Below are positions 17,201-26,024 of a stretch of 64,000 nucleotides of DNA, in pieces. The position numbers and the translations under genes were made by a program. Source of the stretch: Rariglobus sp041662485 (GTDB taxonomy: Bacteria > Verrucomicrobiota > Verrucomicrobiia > Opitutales > Opitutaceae). Location of the stretch: the NCBI GenBank assembly GCA_041662485.1, contig JBAZSJ010000023.1:1-64000 (forward strand). Reading direction: 5' to 3'. Position 1 is the stretch's first letter. Each line of letters opens with the position of its first letter. Under the pieces are notes generated by a model. It saw only the letters and a program-made list of their open reading frames with translations. It was not told the origin of the DNA and ran no database searches.

Positions 17201-18180
17201 CGGGATTCGGCGGCGGCGGTGTCGGTTCCGCCCGGGGTGATTCTGCCTGCATGGGGATCGGCGAGCGAGTAAGAGGCCTTGACGCCCTCGTCGCCCACCC
17301 ACCAGGCGTAGCGGCCCACGGTGGTGGTGCCGGATGCGCCGGCGCCGGGCACGCTGGAGGAGGCGATGGTGATATCCTTCATGGGGGCGACGACATAACG
17401 GTCCACCGCCGCTGCGCCGGAGGCATCCGGATTCACGCCGGCGGTCACGGGTCCTACCAGAAGCACGGCTTTCTGCCCCGACGATTTGATCTCCAGGTTC
17501 GAGTAGCCGCCGACGGTCCAGTTGGCGGGGGCCGCCGGATCCAAGCCCGCCGCCGCCCAGTTGACGGGAGCGCCGGGAGTGAACGGAGCGGTGGCGGCGG
17601 TCGAACGTCCGTCGGCGGAAGAGGTCTCGACCAAGCCATCGGCGTCGACAGTGAACGCGGGGTTCTCGTTGCCGCTCACCAGCCAGTTAAGGAGGACGGG
17701 GCTCGGGGTTTCTTCGTAAATGGATTTGGCGGACGTGGCGTAGGAGGCGCCGGCGCGGCCCCATACGCCCGTCCACCAACGGGTGCCGCTTTGGACGGAG
17801 GCGGTGGCGGAGGCGGGCGCCAGGCCGTTGATGATGCCGGTGGCGTTGCTTGCGGTGGTGTTTTTTGCGAGGGAGTTGCCGGGGAGACGTCCGCCGTCCG
17901 CGGCGGCGGCGATGTCGGCGGGGGCGGTCACGCGCTGGTCGGGGCCGGTGTATTTCTGCAACTGGCCGAGGGCGATGTTGAGCGCCATGAGCGCGTTCTG
18001 GCGGGCCTGGGCGAGATTCTGGCTGTTGCCGGCGACCTGGGTCTCGACGCGGGTAAGCGTGGCGAGGGAAACGAGCAGCAACACGAGGAACGCCAGCAGC
18101 GTGACCGTGATCAGCAAGGCAAAGCCGCGGCGGCTTTGCCGGCGGGACTTCGCCGGGATGCTGATGGCGGCACGCGTCAT
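14221..18180 (-). CDS. Verru_Chthon cassette protein A (giant pilin-like protein)
   Basis: 1319 residues from the ATG at 18180, chosen because it places a type IV pilin-like leader at the N-terminus: Arg-rich stretch, RRGFALLITVTLLAFLVLLLVSL (in two parts: RRGFALLITVTL and LAFLVLLLVSL), then TLTRVETQVAGNSQNLAQARQNALMALNIALGQLQKYTGPDQRVTA in pieces, the hallmark of TIGR02600. The family is known only from Verrucomicrobiota and is unusually large for a pseudopilin; the rest is mostly beta-rich and extracellular. Function is not established; a prepilin-peptidase-processed envelope or secretion component is the usual inference. The start codon overlaps the GH125 stop (ATGA, 18177-18180), so translation is coupled. 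The usual cassette partners B, C and D are not in the window. Confidence 0.82.
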   Translation of the reverse strand: MTRAAISIPAKSRRQSRRGFALLITVTLLAFLVLLLVSLATLTRVETQVAGNSQNLAQARQNALMALNIALGQLQKYTGPDQRVTAPADIAAAADGGRLPGNSLAKNTTASNATGIINGLAPASATASVQSGTRWWTGVWGRAGASYATSAKSIYEETPSPVLLNWLVSGNENPAFTVDADGLVETSSADGRSTAATAPFTPGAPVNWAAAGLDPAAPANWTVGGYSNLEIKSSGQKAVLLVGPVTAGVNPDASGAAAVDRYVVAPMKDITIASSSVPGAGASGTTTVGRYAWWVGDEGVKASYSLADPHAGRITPGGTDTAAAESRVRLMSASRSGVELVTGFSAYPTADDTNAAVKLGRMLQMPQASLLDATLPAETQRARFHDFTIASSGVLSDTLNGGLRQDLTYYFELPQTDWDASGLAGQSIIPATWSPDWGTGGSHDYVPKWDLLYSFYNTNPDVATATLAVRPETATQVGISPIITQFRMAVFTDMSLVTAAGSNVKNIKDGTYSWPIRCNVVFVLANPYNVTLTAPAGSMEFVIKNNSTAGSSNRLHIRAYAINDQNNIGGKFDILRDARASDPNGLLDTVKFIAPALSIPPGETATLSVAGQQQLSGTNLAAAEPVNAVQLAVNTVSNFVRPIPTNPTAADCFFTSAAPFTFTTSTISTGVAPPGRSIVAAYSEGVPNLMITLRDASSPTRIYQQIRDVTPGKSGDMQGFENNIMCNLMMKFLAPGYRNLTGNPPIDRPGHPDQGDPFLYDEIAQGRVYQDYNIRAVIVDKANAASAAGGGNAGCVFAPAPYAAGLFAPPNTPASTVNAQFTVNLTPASWAEDFGPGDGINGRNSVASQGVLFDFPRRATGQPPVLSIGQLQHASLTANDYNPAMSDPADLSRTAKGSIGDQPAYAVGNSYAAPLVARVEAVGNRINTYVKGPGGNTRYFDMAYLLNTSLWDGYYFSGIPQSSSTFAPLNPRYEIYDNAVASDVRSKDAAAHLMTKGAFNINSTSHDAWVALLGGLDGLRVNNDVASDSVPFPRTLWQPVNNTKTGATYKSSGTGTDNDAYAGYRRLTGAEIDTLATELVKRVRARGPFVSLSHFINRSLVAASSAFNATINDADISGNLADSAVPMGRGLSGPMQAAIDSAAAGLNTFITTSSGDVVTGNGANAYGDRVLFNGELIPGGYIPKGDNSITAYFADMKVDWANTNWHFDESAPPGPYGRTSTGLPGWLLQGDLLQALGPALSARSDTFIIRTYGEVVNPADATQILARTWCEAVVQRLPEYCEPAVNAAASQPSALVGANQTFGRRYTIVGFRWLSANDI

Positions 18181-19532
18181 GAGAGGTCGGCGGACAGAAG
18201 GTGCGGGCGTTGGCGGTGCAGGGTGACGAGCAATTCGCCGAAGAGGGTGTTGGCCCAGGCGAACCACGGGCGGGTGAAGCGGCTCGCATCGTTTGCATCG
18301 AACGATTCGTGCATGAAGCCGGTGCCGGCGTGCGTGGCTTTGAGTCGGCGGAGGCACACGAGGATCTCCTCGTCGTCGGTGGAGGTGAGAGCCTGCATGG
18401 CCAGCGCCATCGGCCAGATCGTGCCGGAGCCGGTGTGCGGGCTGCCGATGCCGGAGGCGGCGGTTCCGGAGACGAAACAGGGGTTGTCCGTGCTCAGGCA
18501 AAAGGCGCGGGTGCGCAGGTAGCGAGGATCATCCGGCGCGCAAAAACCGAGGTAGGGCAGCGAAAGCAGCGAGGGCACGTTCGCGTCGTCCATCAGGTTG
18601 ACGCCGCCGAGGCCGTCTATCTCGTAGGCCCAGATTTCGCCGTGGCGCGGATGATGGACGACGGCGTGGGCTTCCAGCGCCTCCCCGATGTCGGCGGCGA
18701 TTCGTTGCGCGGCGACCGCGAGCGTCTCGCCGGACAACGCCTTCAGCAAGGCGGTGAGGTCGCGCAGGGCGACGGTCAGCATGGCGTTGGCGGGGACGAG
18801 GAAGGGGAGTTCCACCATGTCATCCGATGGGCGGAAGCTGCAGCGGATGAGCCCGCAGTTGCGGCTGAGTCCGCGGCAGCTGTGGCTGGACAGGCGGCCG
18901 TTGGAGAGCCGCTCAAACATATAGGGGGAGCGGGTCGGATCGTCGCCGGTCGCCTGCTCGACTTTCATGACCGCGAAGGTGGCGGAGACCGCGTGCCGCC
19001 AGGTTTCATCGAAGGGCGAAAGATCGCCGGTGGCGGCCCAGTAGCCGTGGGAGAGGCGCAGGAAGTAGGCGAGGCTGTCGAGCTCCCACTTGCGCTCGTG
19101 GACGCCGGGTTTCATCTGGGTGCGGTCTGTCCGCCAATATCCGAAGACGGGGTCGCGGTAGAAGGCGTTGGCGTAGGGGTCGAGGAGGATCGATTTCGCC
19201 TGGCGGTTGATGACGCCGGCCAGCATGGCGCGCAGAGCGGCGTCGGAACGCGCGAGCGGCAGAAAGGGCCAGACTTGCGCGGCCGAGTCGCGCAGCCACA
19301 TGGCGTCGATGTCTCCGGTGATGACGTAGGTATCGGGGCGTCCGTCGGCGCCGATGCGGTGGTCAACGGTCGTATCGAGCGTGTTGGGCAGGCAGTTCTC
19401 GAACAGCCAGGCGAGTTCGGGATCGCCGATGGAGCCCGCGACTTCCGCGATCAACGCCTCGATGGCGCTCTGAAAACGACGCTTTCCCGCAGCGGGGCGT
19501 TGGATGACGAAGGTGGCGGGCGTGGCGTTCAT
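18177..19532 (-). CDS. GH125-family exo-alpha-1,6-mannosidase
   Basis: About 451 residues from the ATG at 19532; an upstream TTG at 19595 is possible but adds a poorly conserved 21-residue tail. Family landmarks: WLFENCLPNTLDTTV, then TGDIDAMWLRDSAAQVWPFLPL, DPYANAFYRDP, and a C-terminal block GTAASGIGSPHTGSGTIWPM and THAGTGFMHESFD. GH125 enzymes are inverting exo-alpha-1,6-mannosidases acting on mannoside ends of N-glycans or yeast-type mannan; the Asp of the WLRD region and Glu of MHESF are in the positions expected for the active site. No signal peptide, so it probably acts inside the cell or periplasm on imported fragments. Coupled by ATGA to the Verru_Chthon A gene, an unusual pairing. 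Confidence 0.87.
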   Translation of the reverse strand: MNATPATFVIQRPAAGKRRFQSAIEALIAEVAGSIGDPELAWLFENCLPNTLDTTVDHRIGADGRPDTYVITGDIDAMWLRDSAAQVWPFLPLARSDAALRAMLAGVINRQAKSILLDPYANAFYRDPVFGYWRTDRTQMKPGVHERKWELDSLAYFLRLSHGYWAATGDLSPFDETWRHAVSATFAVMKVEQATGDDPTRSPYMFERLSNGRLSSHSCRGLSRNCGLIRCSFRPSDDMVELPFLVPANAMLTVALRDLTALLKALSGETLAVAAQRIAADIGEALEAHAVVHHPRHGEIWAYEIDGLGGVNLMDDANVPSLLSLPYLGFCAPDDPRYLRTRAFCLSTDNPCFVSGTAASGIGSPHTGSGTIWPMALAMQALTSTDDEEILVCLRRLKATHAGTGFMHESFDANDASRFTRPWFAWANTLFGELLVTLHRQRPHLLSADLS

Positions 19533-19609
19533 GGGCTGGCGGTCGGCGGGGTCTTTTTCTTTCCCTTGCAGCGTTATCGTTCGTCGGGAATCCAAGGGGA
19601 ATCGGAGAG

Positions 19610-19643
19610 GAGAAAGAGAAAGATTAAGAGGAAAGAGAAAGAG
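19610..19643 (+). repeat. Dispersed polypurine repeat, copy B
   Basis: The 26-base core at 19616-19641 equals that at 13369-13394. It fills the gap between the stop of the sialate O-acetylesterase gene (19663) and the start of GH125, thus again just upstream of a minus-strand glycosidase gene. Confidence 0.8.
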
Positions 19644-19662
19644 GGCGGAGAGAGGGGGGAGG

Positions 19663-21123
19663 TTACCAGGTGTCGGTGCGGAAGGGCGCGGCGGGGAGGC
19701 CTTCGGCGTTGAAGAGGCCGGTGACAGGGGCGTTGCGGAAGGCGTAGCGGACGGCGGCGGGTTCCGGGACCTCGGCGCAGGAGACGACGACGGTGGCGCC
19801 GTCGATCTTTGCCTCGGCGGGATGGAAAACCTTGTCGGAGCCGGCGAGTTCGAAACCGGTGAGGCCGGCGGGCGCGGCTTTCAGGGCGCCGGAAGCGGGT
19901 GTGGACGCGCCGGCGACGGGTTCGTAGGTGATGCGATAGGCGGCGCCTTCACGTTTTGCAGACTTAAAGACCGGACCGGAGTCGATGACATGTTCGACTT
20001 TATAGGTGCGGGCGAGCGCGAGGAGGGCGAGGCGTTGGCCAACGGGCTTTTTGATGGGCGGGTGGAGTTGGAGTTTGGCGGCATCACCTATATCGATGGT
20101 GATCGCCTGGCCGGTTGCGGGAAGCGGCAGCACCTTGGTTTGAGCCTCTCGCAGTTGCGCCCAGCTCCAGTCGGTCTTGTTAAGTTTTCCCGGATCGAAG
20201 CCGGGAAGCTGCACCCAATAAAAGGGGAAATCGCCCTGTTCGAACGCACGGCGCCAGCCGCCGATGAGGGCGGTGAAGTATTTGTGGTAAACAAAACGAT
20301 TCCGTATGTTGCTCTCCCCCTGATACCAGATCGCGCCGCGCAACGCGTAAGGGATGAGCGGGTGTATCATGCCGTTGAACAACCCGAAGGATGTGCCCGC
20401 AGAGAGCGAGACCTTGGGGGCGGAGGGTTCCGCAAGTGCGCCGGCCTTCTCGCGTGCCTGCGCGGGATGGCGGGCGCGGGCCGGGTCGATGGCATTAAAA
20501 GAGGTTTCGTCGATCCAAGATTCTATGTGCGTGCCGCCCCATGAGCTGTTGATGATGCCAATGGGAACGTGCAGGGACTCATGCAGGGAAACGGCGAAAA
20601 AATATGCGACCGCGCCAAACTTGGCGGCGGTTTTAGGAGTCGTTTCGACCCAGGAGCCTCCGGCGGTGTCCAGCGGTTCATGGGAGGAAAAGTGATCGAC
20701 TTTAAATTGACGGATAAGCGGATAACGGGCGGCGGCGATCTCGGACTTGGCATCGGTCGCGTGGTTGAGCGTCAACTCCATGTTGGACTGGCCGGAGGCG
20801 ATCCAGACCTCGCCCACGACGACGTCATGCACGACGAGCTTGGTGCGCCCGCTGACGGCGAGATCCCGCGGCTCGGAAGACGCGGTCAAAGGCTTGAACG
20901 TCACGCTCCACCGGCCGTCGTCCCCTGCGGTGGCGGAGGCAGACTGGCCGGCGAAGGTGACGGTGATTGATTCCCCGGCGTCGGCGGTTCCCCAGACCGG
21001 CACGGGTTTTTCGCGCTGGAGCACCGCGCCGTCGCGAAAGAGCGGGGCGAGGGTGATGTCGGCGTTTGCGCCGGTCGCGAGGGCAAGGGCGAGTATGAGG
21101 ACGCGGGTGGAGGGGAGGCGCAT
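19663..21123 (-). CDS. Secreted sialate O-acetylesterase family protein (SASA/CE-type)
   Basis: 486 residues with signal peptide (STRVLILALALATGANA). An N-terminal beta-sandwich (LFRDGAVLQREKPVPVWG) precedes the SGNH domain: EVWIASGQSNMEL places the nucleophile at Ser113, IGIINSSWGGTHIESW at about 190-205 supplies the oxyanion glycine, and IWYQGESN near residue 267 is the third block. Enzymes of this family deacetylate sialic acids, xylan or other O-acetylated glycans. In this neighbourhood, beside GH5 and GH125, removal of acetyl groups from plant mannan or xylan is more likely than sialate metabolism, since no sialidase, lyase or NanA gene is near. Confidence 0.85.
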   Translation of the reverse strand: MRLPSTRVLILALALATGANADITLAPLFRDGAVLQREKPVPVWGTADAGESITVTFAGQSASATAGDDGRWSVTFKPLTASSEPRDLAVSGRTKLVVHDVVVGEVWIASGQSNMELTLNHATDAKSEIAAARYPLIRQFKVDHFSSHEPLDTAGGSWVETTPKTAAKFGAVAYFFAVSLHESLHVPIGIINSSWGGTHIESWIDETSFNAIDPARARHPAQAREKAGALAEPSAPKVSLSAGTSFGLFNGMIHPLIPYALRGAIWYQGESNIRNRFVYHKYFTALIGGWRRAFEQGDFPFYWVQLPGFDPGKLNKTDWSWAQLREAQTKVLPLPATGQAITIDIGDAAKLQLHPPIKKPVGQRLALLALARTYKVEHVIDSGPVFKSAKREGAAYRITYEPVAGASTPASGALKAAPAGLTGFELAGSDKVFHPAEAKIDGATVVVSCAEVPEPAAVRYAFRNAPVTGLFNAEGLPAAPFRTDTW

Positions 21124-21172
21124 GGCGGGGGCTGGTTACCAGCAGCTAGGGACTAGGAGCTGGCGGCTAGGC

Positions 21173-22837
21173 TCAGCGCATTTTTTTCAGCTCGAACTGC
21201 TTTCCGGCGAGGGCTTCCTTGGCGAAGACGCCCCAGAAAGGGGTGGGGGTGTATTTCCAGTCGGAGATCATGACCGGAGTGGCCTTCGGGTGAAAACACC
21301 AGGCCGTCCAGTTGAGGCGGTGTTTCTGGATGAAGCCGAGCATGTCGGGCACCCAGGTGTAGGGCGACTCCTGGATGTCGAGCGGGATGAAACTCATCTT
21401 ATGGGTGTCGGCCCCGACTTCGCCGACGAGGATCGGATACTTGGCGGCGGCGGCGAGGACGTGTTTTTCCCAGCCCTTGTGCCAGTTGTAAACATGCCAC
21501 GAATACATGATGCCGTTGCCGGTCTTGTCCGCGAGGGCGAAGCCTTGGGTCACGCCGGTGAGGTCAAAGGACCAGCCGAGGCCGCCGGCGACGACGATGT
21601 TCTTTGCTCCGGTCGAACGGACCGCCTCGACGAGGGCCTGCATGCCGACGGAGTCGAAGCCTTGGTTTTTCTTTTTATCCTCGGCGGCGAGGAAGGCGGA
21701 TTCGTCCGCGCCGGTTTTTTCGCCGACGAAGCCGCCGTCGCGCCAGACCTTCCACGAGATGCCGTGGGGCTCGTTGAAAAGGTCGAAGAGGACGGCGGGA
21801 TGGTTCTTATAGCGCTCGGCGGCGTCCTTCCAGAACTCGGCATGTTCGGCCTTGGGGGCTCGGAAGCGGTGGAGATCGAGGATGAGGTAGGCGCCGCGGT
21901 TGGCGGCGATCATGACGCACTGGTCCACGTAGTCGCGGTAGGCCTTGCCGCCGTCCTTTTGGATGGGGTTGCGACCGAACCAGAATTCCTCCTTCACGGG
22001 CAGGCGCACGGCGTTGGCCTTCCATTCGGAGACGCCGACGAGGGTGGACTTGATCGGCTGGGTATCGCCGGCGGCGCTTTCGAGGCCGCTGGCATTGAGG
22101 CCCTGCAACCAGACCTCCTTGCCCGCCGGATCGACGAGGCGGTTGCCCTGCACATGGAGCTCGGCGGGCCACTTGGCGCGCACGGCTTCCTCGGGGGGCA
22201 CAAACTTGGCCTTGGCGGCCTCGTCGGCCTCCTTCTTGGCGGCGAGGACGGGCGCGGGGTCGGTGGGGCGGATGACGATGTCGTCCAAGTCCATCGTGCC
22301 GGCCTGCACCTGGAAAAGGGCGGGCATGAATTTCAGGGTCGTCGCGCCCTCCGGCACCAGGAAACGGGCCGTTTTTTCCGCCCAGCCCGTGGTGTCGCGG
22401 CGGGTGTAGGGGGCGGAAGGCGAACCGGCGGTTTTTTTGTGTTGCGCGTCGGCGAACTCCATCATCAGGCGGGCGTCAAACCAGGGCTGTTTGCCCGGCT
22501 TGAGTCCGCTGATGCGCCAGCGCCAGCTGACTTCCAGCGCGGGCGTGCCGGCGGGGACCGGGATTTCCGCATAGAGCATGGTGGTGGCGCCGGGCGCGGT
22601 CGCGGTCATGCGGATGAAATGATTGCCGTTCTCCAGTTCCCAGGAGCCGCCGGCCTTCAGCTTCGGCCATTTGTCGGGCCAGCCGTCGGCGTTGGCATCG
22701 GTCTCCATGCTGGAATTTCCGACCAGCGAAGCGCCGGTCTGCGCGTGAAGGGGAAGCGCGAGCGCCGCCAACAGGCTGGCGGCGAGACAAAGACCGCGGC
22801 GCGAGAGGGAAACGGGGATCATGAGAGGGTGAATCAA
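21173..22837 (-). CDS. Secreted GH5-family endoglycanase
   Basis: 554 residues; signal peptide LCLAASLLAALALPLHAQ. Jelly-roll module (LVGNSSMETDANADGWPDKWP, in parts, residues about 37-190), short helical linker rich in Lys/Glu, then the GH5 barrel. Acid/base Glu356 (FNEPHG), nucleophile Glu473 (VGEVGAD), C-terminal WCFHPKATP. Compared with the two other short paralogues it carries an extra charged loop (GADESAFLAAEDKKKNQGF) after the acid/base strand, likely near the cleft. It stands 49 bases downstream of nothing else in its operon and starts 87 bases after the PEP-CTERM gene's stop. Confidence 0.87.
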   Translation of the reverse strand: MIHPLMIPVSLSRRGLCLAASLLAALALPLHAQTGASLVGNSSMETDANADGWPDKWPKLKAGGSWELENGNHFIRMTATAPGATTMLYAEIPVPAGTPALEVSWRWRISGLKPGKQPWFDARLMMEFADAQHKKTAGSPSAPYTRRDTTGWAEKTARFLVPEGATTLKFMPALFQVQAGTMDLDDIVIRPTDPAPVLAAKKEADEAAKAKFVPPEEAVRAKWPAELHVQGNRLVDPAGKEVWLQGLNASGLESAAGDTQPIKSTLVGVSEWKANAVRLPVKEEFWFGRNPIQKDGGKAYRDYVDQCVMIAANRGAYLILDLHRFRAPKAEHAEFWKDAAERYKNHPAVLFDLFNEPHGISWKVWRDGGFVGEKTGADESAFLAAEDKKKNQGFDSVGMQALVEAVRSTGAKNIVVAGGLGWSFDLTGVTQGFALADKTGNGIMYSWHVYNWHKGWEKHVLAAAAKYPILVGEVGADTHKMSFIPLDIQESPYTWVPDMLGFIQKHRLNWTAWCFHPKATPVMISDWKYTPTPFWGVFAKEALAGKQFELKKMR

Positions 22838-22924
22838 GCGAGGGGCCGAGGCATGGCTAACGCGGGCCGGCGCCTGTGTTTGAGGCGGCCGGTTACGAGT
22901 ATTGAGAGCCGTCGGAAAGAAGTA

Positions 22925-25639
22925 TCAGGTGGTGGAAGCGCGACGGGCGCGCAGGCGGTATCCGAGGGCTAAAAGGAGGGTGCCGAAGCCGCCGAGAAGC
23001 GCGTAGGCGGAAGGCTCGGGGATGGCGGCGGTCGCGAGAGTCAGGTAAACATCGCCGGCGGCGTTGTTGTAGTTCACGTTGGCCGTCAGGCCGAGGGCGC
23101 TGAGGCCGGTGACATTGACGGTGCTGAAAGTGCCGGTGATGGAGGAGAGGTTGATGAAGGTCACACTGGTGCCTGCGGTGTAGCCGGAGCCGGTGAAATC
23201 GAGGTTCAAGATGCCGTCGATGGTGCCGGTGGCAGTGCCGGACGTGGTGACGAGGTCGAAGGTGCCAGCCCCAAAGCCGCTGTCGGTGAACTGGAAGGTG
23301 CTGGTCGTGCTACCGCTCAGGGTGAACGTGCCGCCGTCGGCGATGGCCACCGTGCCGGGCGAGTTGCCGGGACCAAAGGTGCTGGCTCCGGTAAAGGTCA
23401 GGGAGTTGACCGTGCCCACGCCGCCGAGGGTGCCGTCATTGATGGTCACTGCGCCGGCGGTGCCGGCCGTGCCGAGTTGGAAGGTGCCCGAGTTGACCGT
23501 GACGGAGCCGACCGTGCCCGAACCGGACAGCGAGAGCGTCGCGCCACTGCCCACGGTCGTCGCACTGGAGGCGATCGAGCCGGAGACGATCAGGTTGCCG
23601 CCACTGACCGTGGTCGCGCCGGTGTAGGTGTTGGTGCCGGAGAGGGTCTGGGTGCTGGCACCGGTCTTCGCCAGAGAGAGCGTGCTGGTGGCGGTCGTAT
23701 TGGCGACCGGCTTGTCCATGATGACGCCCGAGTAGGAGAAGGAGCCGCTGGTGCCATCCAACGTGAGGGTGCGGTCCTGGATGTTTGCGCTGTTTGCGGT
23801 GTTGATCGAGTTGCCGACGACAATGCCGCCGCCGCCGATTCCATCATTAAGACCGGTCACGCGTTGGTCGAACGTCGCGTTGGTCAGGGACATGTCGAAA
23901 GTAGCCCCCGTGTTGACGGCCAGCGCGGTGTCCGGGAGTGCGTTTGCCACGCCCGCCGAGAGGGTGCCGGAGTTTACGGTGGTGGTGCCGACGTAGGTGT
24001 TGGCGACGCTGAATATTACGGCATTGTCCGTCGTTACGTTTCCAGTGCCGGAGATGCCGACCGTCGATACGGTGAGTCCCTGACCTGCCGTTGATCCGCC
24101 ATCGATAGTGACATCGTTGTTGAGCGTAATCCCGCCTCGGGCGCTGGCAAAATCGAGCTTCGTTCCATTCCGCGTGATTTTGAGAACACCTGAGCTGCCT
24201 GCACGGACGGTGATAGGAACGTCGAAACGAATTCCGTTGTTGAGGCTGTTTAAGGCCAGCGTGGCAGATTTCGTATTGTTCAGTGACGTATCCCCCAACG
24301 CCACGGACGGAATATTCGTGGCGGAGGTGATTTGGCCGAACGTGGTGGTCGATCTTCCAATCGCGAGCGATCCTTCATTGATGACCACTCCACCTAGGAT
24401 GACGGAATCGTTGCTTGAATTGCCGATGTTCCAACTGCCAGCGCCTTCCTTGACCACGGCAATGGAGCCTGATCCGCTCAGGAATCCACTATTGTATGTT
24501 CCAGTGCTCGCGCCGGTCAGCGTGAGTGTTTTCAATCCGAGGGTGGAGGAACTAATGTTGCCTGTAACGGTAAGTGTGTTCGCAGCCTCGAACGTAGTAT
24601 CTCCGGACAGTGTAAACGAATTGACAGTCGTTGCGGTGAAGTTGGTGTTCACCAGAGTGGTGACTTTGGAACCACTGCCGAAATCGATAATGTAATTCGG
24701 TCTTACGTTTCCCGCATTCAGTTCAACGGTGCCCAAAATCGTGCCGGGGGCGCTGGTAGAGCCCGCAGTAGTTTGATCGGCGGAATAGCGCAGGAAGCTG
24801 CCGGCAACGACGCCGGAACCTCCGTTGGCCGTGGAAAGCTTGGAGAGATTGACAGTGGTCGCCGCGACATCGAGGCGTGCTCCGCTGGCGAGCGTGAAGG
24901 TGCCGGCGTTGGCAAAGGTGGTTGCACTGCTCACGGTGAGAGTGCCGGCGTTGACGGTATAATTACCGGTGGCGGTATTAGCCCCGTTCAGCCTCCAGGT
25001 GCCCGCGCCGTCTTTGACGACGGCCACCTTGCCTCCACCTGAGCCGTCTCCAATAATGCCGCTGACCGTATTGAGGCCGGTGTTGGCGCCATTGAGGGTC
25101 AGCGTGGTGACGTTGCTTCCGGTGGAAACGCCCGTGATGCCTCCCGAAATGGTGAGAAGCCGAGTGCTCAGACTGGAATTGGCCCCAAAGGTGTAGCTTC
25201 CGCCGTCGCCGCGCAACTGGAGTGCCGCACTAATCGTGTCGGTATGCGCACCAGTGGTGCCGCTCGATGTGATCGATCCCCCGTTGTTCAAAAGAAGATT
25301 TCCCGTGGCGAGCGTATAACCCGAGGCCGAAGTGTTGCTGAAATCGATAAACTTGATGCTGCGATTCGCGTCCACGGTGACAGTTCGACCGGCCGTCAGC
25401 GTAAAACCGAAGGTCGCGGTGTCCGTGTTCGCGTCGTCGGACGTCGCACCCGGGATGACACTGCTCAACCAACTGCCGGCGGTCGTCCAAGATCCGGCGG
25501 TGTTGACATTCCAGCTGCCATCGGCGGCGTGGACCGGAGAGATCGCCGCAAGTGAAAGGGTCAACAGGCCGAAGGAGGCCATCCGGCGGCTAAGGGCGGA
25601 TGGGCGAGTGCTCGTGAAGCTTGGGGCGGTGGCGTTCAT
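22925..25639 (-). CDS. PEP-CTERM autotransporter-type beta-strand-repeat surface protein
   Basis: 904 residues from the ATG at 25639 (the signal peptide ASFGLLTLSLAAISPVHA follows a twin-Arg-free N-terminus); an upstream frame to 25783 lacks a credible leader. The body is Gly/Thr/Ser/Asn-rich with recurring autotransporter-associated strand units such as LNGANT..., VKDGAGTWRLNGANT and ATTVSGGNLIVSGS, forming a long beta-helix. The C-terminus IPEPSAYALLGGFGTLLLAL then RLRARR is a textbook PEP-CTERM signal, read by an exosortase/EpsH pathway and leading to surface or exopolymer attachment. No autotransporter beta-barrel. A perfect 13-base palindrome lies 150 bases upstream (25789-25801). Confidence 0.87.
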   Translation of the reverse strand: MNATAPSFTSTRPSALSRRMASFGLLTLSLAAISPVHAADGSWNVNTAGSWTTAGSWLSSVIPGATSDDANTDTATFGFTLTAGRTVTVDANRSIKFIDFSNTSASGYTLATGNLLLNNGGSITSSGTTGAHTDTISAALQLRGDGGSYTFGANSSLSTRLLTISGGITGVSTGSNVTTLTLNGANTGLNTVSGIIGDGSGGGKVAVVKDGAGTWRLNGANTATGNYTVNAGTLTVSSATTFANAGTFTLASGARLDVAATTVNLSKLSTANGGSGVVAGSFLRYSADQTTAGSTSAPGTILGTVELNAGNVRPNYIIDFGSGSKVTTLVNTNFTATTVNSFTLSGDTTFEAANTLTVTGNISSSTLGLKTLTLTGASTGTYNSGFLSGSGSIAVVKEGAGSWNIGNSSNDSVILGGVVINEGSLAIGRSTTTFGQITSATNIPSVALGDTSLNNTKSATLALNSLNNGIRFDVPITVRAGSSGVLKITRNGTKLDFASARGGITLNNDVTIDGGSTAGQGLTVSTVGISGTGNVTTDNAVIFSVANTYVGTTTVNSGTLSAGVANALPDTALAVNTGATFDMSLTNATFDQRVTGLNDGIGGGGIVVGNSINTANSANIQDRTLTLDGTSGSFSYSGVIMDKPVANTTATSTLSLAKTGASTQTLSGTNTYTGATTVSGGNLIVSGSIASSATTVGSGATLSLSGSGTVGSVTVNSGTFQLGTAGTAGAVTINDGTLGGVGTVNSLTFTGASTFGPGNSPGTVAIADGGTFTLSGSTTSTFQFTDSGFGAGTFDLVTTSGTATGTIDGILNLDFTGSGYTAGTSVTFINLSSITGTFSTVNVTGLSALGLTANVNYNNAAGDVYLTLATAAIPEPSAYALLGGFGTLLLALGYRLRARRASTT

Positions 25640-25788
25640 AAACGGGTCGTTTTTTGGGGTTGGAGTACGCGGTTCCTGTAAGTGTAAGGGGGGCTCTCGG
25701 ACGAAAGTGTCGGTGGCGCTTAAAGCGGGCTTGGTCGGGGTTGGGGCCAAGCAAACACAGGGCGGCGGGGCAGACAACCGCATCGAAA

Positions 25789-25801
25789 TGATACTGTATC
25801 A
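25789..25801. promoter_or_regulatory. Putative LacI-type operator TGATACTGTATCA
   Basis: A perfect odd palindrome, TGATAC-T-GTATCA, 150 bases upstream of the PEP-CTERM gene. The same site with one change (TGACACTGTATCA) overlaps the divergent promoter at 29014-29026 next to a frameshifted LacI-family gene. The shared sequence suggests a common regulator. Confidence 0.6.
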
Positions 25802-25985
25802 AACGTGCTCCGTTCACGCGCCAAGCACGAGGGTTGCCCCGCATTTCCGGCGGGCCTCATGAGGCTCCCGGCTTGTCCAACCGGATGCGTCCTGAGCCAG
25901 GAAATTCAGTCGGGAGGGTCGTATCGAGGTGAGGTTCGAAGAATGAGCCCCCGTCACATCGGACGGGGCGCATGAGATCGGAAAA

Positions 25986-26013
25986 GAGGCTTGGGGTGCC
26001 CGCCCCAAGCCTC
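25986..26013 (-). terminator. Terminator copy beside the golvesin-domain ghost
   Basis: GAGGCTTGGGG and CCCCAAGCCTC enclose a short loop; on the minus strand it is followed by CTTTTCC rather than a clean T run. It is a near copy of the terminator at 7715-7748 and, as there, lies just past the end of a golvesin-type domain (stop at 26025), so domain and terminator were copied together. Confidence 0.7.
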
Positions 26014-26024
26014 TGACGAGGCGC

